Below are positions 5,398 through 6,589 of a stretch of 6,589 nucleotides of DNA, in pieces; position 1 is the first letter of the stretch, and every line of letters starts with the position of its first letter. A program made the position numbers and the translations under genes. The notes under the pieces are model-generated. The model had not been told where the DNA came from, did not search any database, and saw only the letters and a list, made by a program, of their open reading frames with translations. The DNA is taken from contig JAAYQH010000518.1 in assembly GCA_012519365.1 (NCBI GenBank), positions 1 through 6,589 on the forward strand. Direction: 5' to 3'. Source of the stretch: Planctomycetota bacterium (GTDB taxonomy: Bacteria; Planctomycetota; Phycisphaerae; Sedimentisphaerales; Anaerohalosphaeraceae).

Positions 5398-5495
5398 TAC
5401 CTCGGCCGGCGTCTCTCTCTTTAGCCATTGCATTTATCAGACCTGTGGGTCTGTGCGGTGCGTTGTGCGCCCGCAATGGGTCCGATAAGGTATTA
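5395..5495 (+). other. Nested-stem structured element beginning at the rplU stop codon
   Basis: The closing stem is TAATACCT (5395-5402)/AGGTATTA (5488-5495), perfect over 8 bp, continued by CGG (5403-5405)/CCG (5482-5484). Inside are a hairpin CAGACC (5438-5443)/GGTCTG (5448-5453) with loop TGTG, and a hairpin TGCGG (5454-5458)/CCGCA (5471-5475) extended by GCG/CGC. CCATTGC (5425-5431) is complementary to GCAATGG (5473-5479) and competes with the second hairpin. The layout resembles a multibranched RNA. I do not recognise the family. It could be a 3'-end stabiliser, an independent RNA, or an aptamer for the downstream receptor gene. Confidence 0.45.
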
Positions 5496-5500
5496 ATTAT

Positions 5501-5530
5501 TTCTGCGGCAGTCAGAATGTTTAATTTTTT
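5501..5530 (+). terminator. Weak terminator-like hairpin downstream of rplU
   Basis: TTCTG (5501-5505) and CAGAA (5513-5517) form a 5-bp stem with a 7-nt loop, followed by a T-rich stretch with six consecutive T (5525-5530). The short stem makes termination uncertain, so rplU transcripts may read through into the receptor gene. Confidence 0.35.
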
Positions 5531-5551
5531 GTAAAGATTTTGTTTTTTTTC

Positions 5552-5634
5552 ACCAAGTCTTTCCTTATAGCCCTTCCTTTGTTGGTCGATTTCATTTCAA
5601 TGAAATCAAATGCCCTCTATAAGGAGAGACTGGT
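5552..5634 (+). promoter_or_regulatory. Leader helix burying the ribosome-binding site of the TonB receptor gene
   Basis: AGTCTTTCCTTATAG (5556-5570) pairs with CTATAAGGAGAGACT (5617-5631) over 15 bp with a single G-U wobble. Past one bulged A, ACC (5552-5554) pairs with GGT (5632-5634). The 3' strand contains the whole Shine-Dalgarno AAGGAG (5621-5626) and ends 2 nt before the ATG. The 46-nt apical part contains a second hairpin (5588-5607). As drawn, translation would be off until the helix opens. Ligand, protein or temperature could be the trigger. Confidence 0.65.
5588..5607. repeat. 20-bp perfect palindrome upstream of the TonB receptor gene
   Basis: GATTTCATT (5588-5596) and AATGAAATC (5599-5607) are perfect 9-bp arms around TC. 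As DNA it would suit a dimeric repressor; as RNA it gives an 8-bp hairpin with a TTCA loop inside the leader helix. It begins GAT and ends ATC like Fur boxes, but the interior does not match the Fur consensus. Confidence 0.55.
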
Positions 5635-5636
5635 CA

Positions 5637-6589
5637 ATGCCGACACAATTCATTCAGACGAATAGGTTCATCAGAAACCTGCTCCGGTATGCCCTGGTCG
5701 CACTTTTGTATTTCACTGGGACGGCGGTGGGCAATGTCGAGGACAACGGGACCCCCTCGCTAACGCCCGACACTCTGTTTGATTTGAGTTTGGAACAATT
5801 GATGGATATTCCGGTGATTGTTTCCGCCTCCCGTACCGAGCAGAAAATCAGCCATTCGGCCGTTCCGGTCAGCATTTTAACCGACAAGGATTTTCATTAC
5901 AGCGGTGTCACTTCGATCCCCGAAATGCTGCGTTTTGTGCCGGGGGTTGATGTGCGCCGGCTGGATCGCTTTCGATACAACGTTGGCGTGCGGGGTATGA
6001 TAGGCCAGTATTCCGACCGGACGTTGGTGCTGATTAACGGACGAGCCGCCCTCGATCCAGTCTTTGGCACAACCGATTGGATGCTGATGCCTGTTTTTAT
6101 TGAGGACATTGAGCGGGTTGAGGTGGTTCGCGGTCCCGGCGGGGCGGTCTGGGGAGCCAATGCCTACAACGGCGTTATCAATATCATTACCAAAAGCCCT
6201 GCTCGACCAGATTTGAACAATCTGTTCAGTACTACCATCAATGAATACGGCGACAGTTTTACCCACATTCGAGTGGTCGGGCGAACTGACCGATGGGCCT
6301 GGCGTGTTTCAGCCGGCTATGAAGACAGTGAATCCTCTGACGCTGCCGGTGCCGGACGCATGGCCTCGGCTTTTCCGGAGATGAATTCGGTGATTGGGTT
6401 TGAGCATTTTCGGGCCCGTGATTTTTTCCGCAGTTGGAAGTTTGATACTGAGGCCGACTATACGCTGTCCGAAAGCAGCCTGCTGCGTTTTGGAATCGGC
6501 CACAGTTCAGCGCGTTTCGGCGATCGTGAATTGGCGGGCTATTATCTCATGCGAAACGCCTCGGCTGAAACCACGCGGCTGTTTGCCCG
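5637..6589 (+). CDS. TonB-dependent outer-membrane receptor, N-terminal part, cut by right edge
   Basis: The first 317 codons of an outer-membrane receptor that imports a ligand using TonB-ExbBD energy. A signal peptide covers about 1-32 (basic RNLLR, hydrophobic core YALVALLYF). Next comes DLSLEQLMDIPV (49-60), a motif seen near the N-terminus of one group of these receptors, and a TonB-box-like stretch, IVSASR (61-66). The plug domain spans about 70-188: MLRFVPGVDV (97-106), VRG (118-120), LVLINGR (130-136) and IERVEVVRGPGGAVWGANAYNG (158-179) ending in INIITK. Beta-barrel strands start after about 195. There is no N-terminal STN or carboxypeptidase-like domain, so it is not SusC-type. Ligand unknown. 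The start ATG follows AAGGAG by 10 nt; this site is predicted to be occluded by leader structure. Confidence 0.9.
   Translation, partial: MPTQFIQTNRFIRNLLRYALVALLYFTGTAVGNVEDNGTPSLTPDTLFDLSLEQLMDIPVIVSASRTEQKISHSAVPVSILTDKDFHYSGVTSIPEMLRFVPGVDVRRLDRFRYNVGVRGMIGQYSDRTLVLINGRAALDPVFGTTDWMLMPVFIEDIERVEVVRGPGGAVWGANAYNGVINIITKSPARPDLNNLFSTTINEYGDSFTHIRVVGRTDRWAWRVSAGYEDSESSDAAGAGRMASAFPEMNSVIGFEHFRARDFFRSWKFDTEADYTLSESSLLRFGIGHSSARFGDRELAGYYLMRNASAETTRLFA

Noticed and set aside
5395..5634. Cobalamin riboswitch upstream of the TonB receptor
   Set aside because: A few fragments look similar (CCCGCAA, GCCATTG, CAGACCTG), but they are in the wrong order, and the B12 box and the GGGAA/GGTG core are absent.
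1..6589. CRISPR array, tRNA or rRNA genes, insertion sequences, prophage or attachment sites
   Set aside because: No regularly spaced repeats, no cloverleaf, no transposase or integrase frames, and no terminal repeats with target duplications were seen on either strand.

Overview
The window looks like chromosomal DNA from a Gram-negative (diderm) bacterium of roughly balanced base composition. It holds an outer-membrane TonB-dependent receptor, a periplasmic Do/HtrA protease and an exported family-2 glycoside hydrolase. A Planctomycetota-type organism (polysaccharide degrader) is my best guess, but this is inference with low confidence: no rRNA or other strong lineage marker is present.

Layout, left to right. 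(1) Minus strand, 1-262: the first 87 codons of a secreted LacZ-like GH2 beta-galactosidase, with its own sigma70 promoter and an inverted repeat around that promoter. (2) Minus strand, 433-1131: rnc (RNase III), with a near-consensus promoter 145 nt upstream and a long hairpin in its leader. (3) About 600 bp without a gene, ending in a textbook sigma54 (-24/-12) promoter. (4) Plus strand, 1735-2244: a small heat-shock protein (Hsp20), closed by a strong intrinsic terminator. (5) Plus strand, 2377-3822: a periplasmic HtrA/Deg serine protease with two PDZ domains. It shares a hairpin with the convergent gene that follows. (6) Minus strand, 3935-4780: a D-amino-acid aminotransferase (dat type). 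(7) Plus strand, 5047-5397: rplU (bL21), with a good sigma70 promoter and no rpmA behind it. (8) A 240-bp structured intergenic region. (9) Plus strand, 5637 to the right edge: the N-terminal half of a TonB-dependent receptor.

Hsp20 (cytoplasmic holdase) and HtrA (periplasmic protease/chaperone) form a small protein-quality-control pair, although the terminator between them argues for separate transcription. The other genes are ordinary housekeeping or nutrient-acquisition genes.

The unusual content is mostly regulatory and RNA-level. The receptor's 5' leader can fold into an approximately 18-bp helix that buries its Shine-Dalgarno sequence, and a 101-nt nested stem structure starts exactly at the rplU stop codon just upstream. 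The rnc leader carries a long hairpin that could be an RNase III autoregulation site. RNase III itself has Gly where the family has a metal-binding Asp. The sHsp gene appears to depend on sigma54. All structures were found by eye; no folding, homology search or comparative analysis was run.
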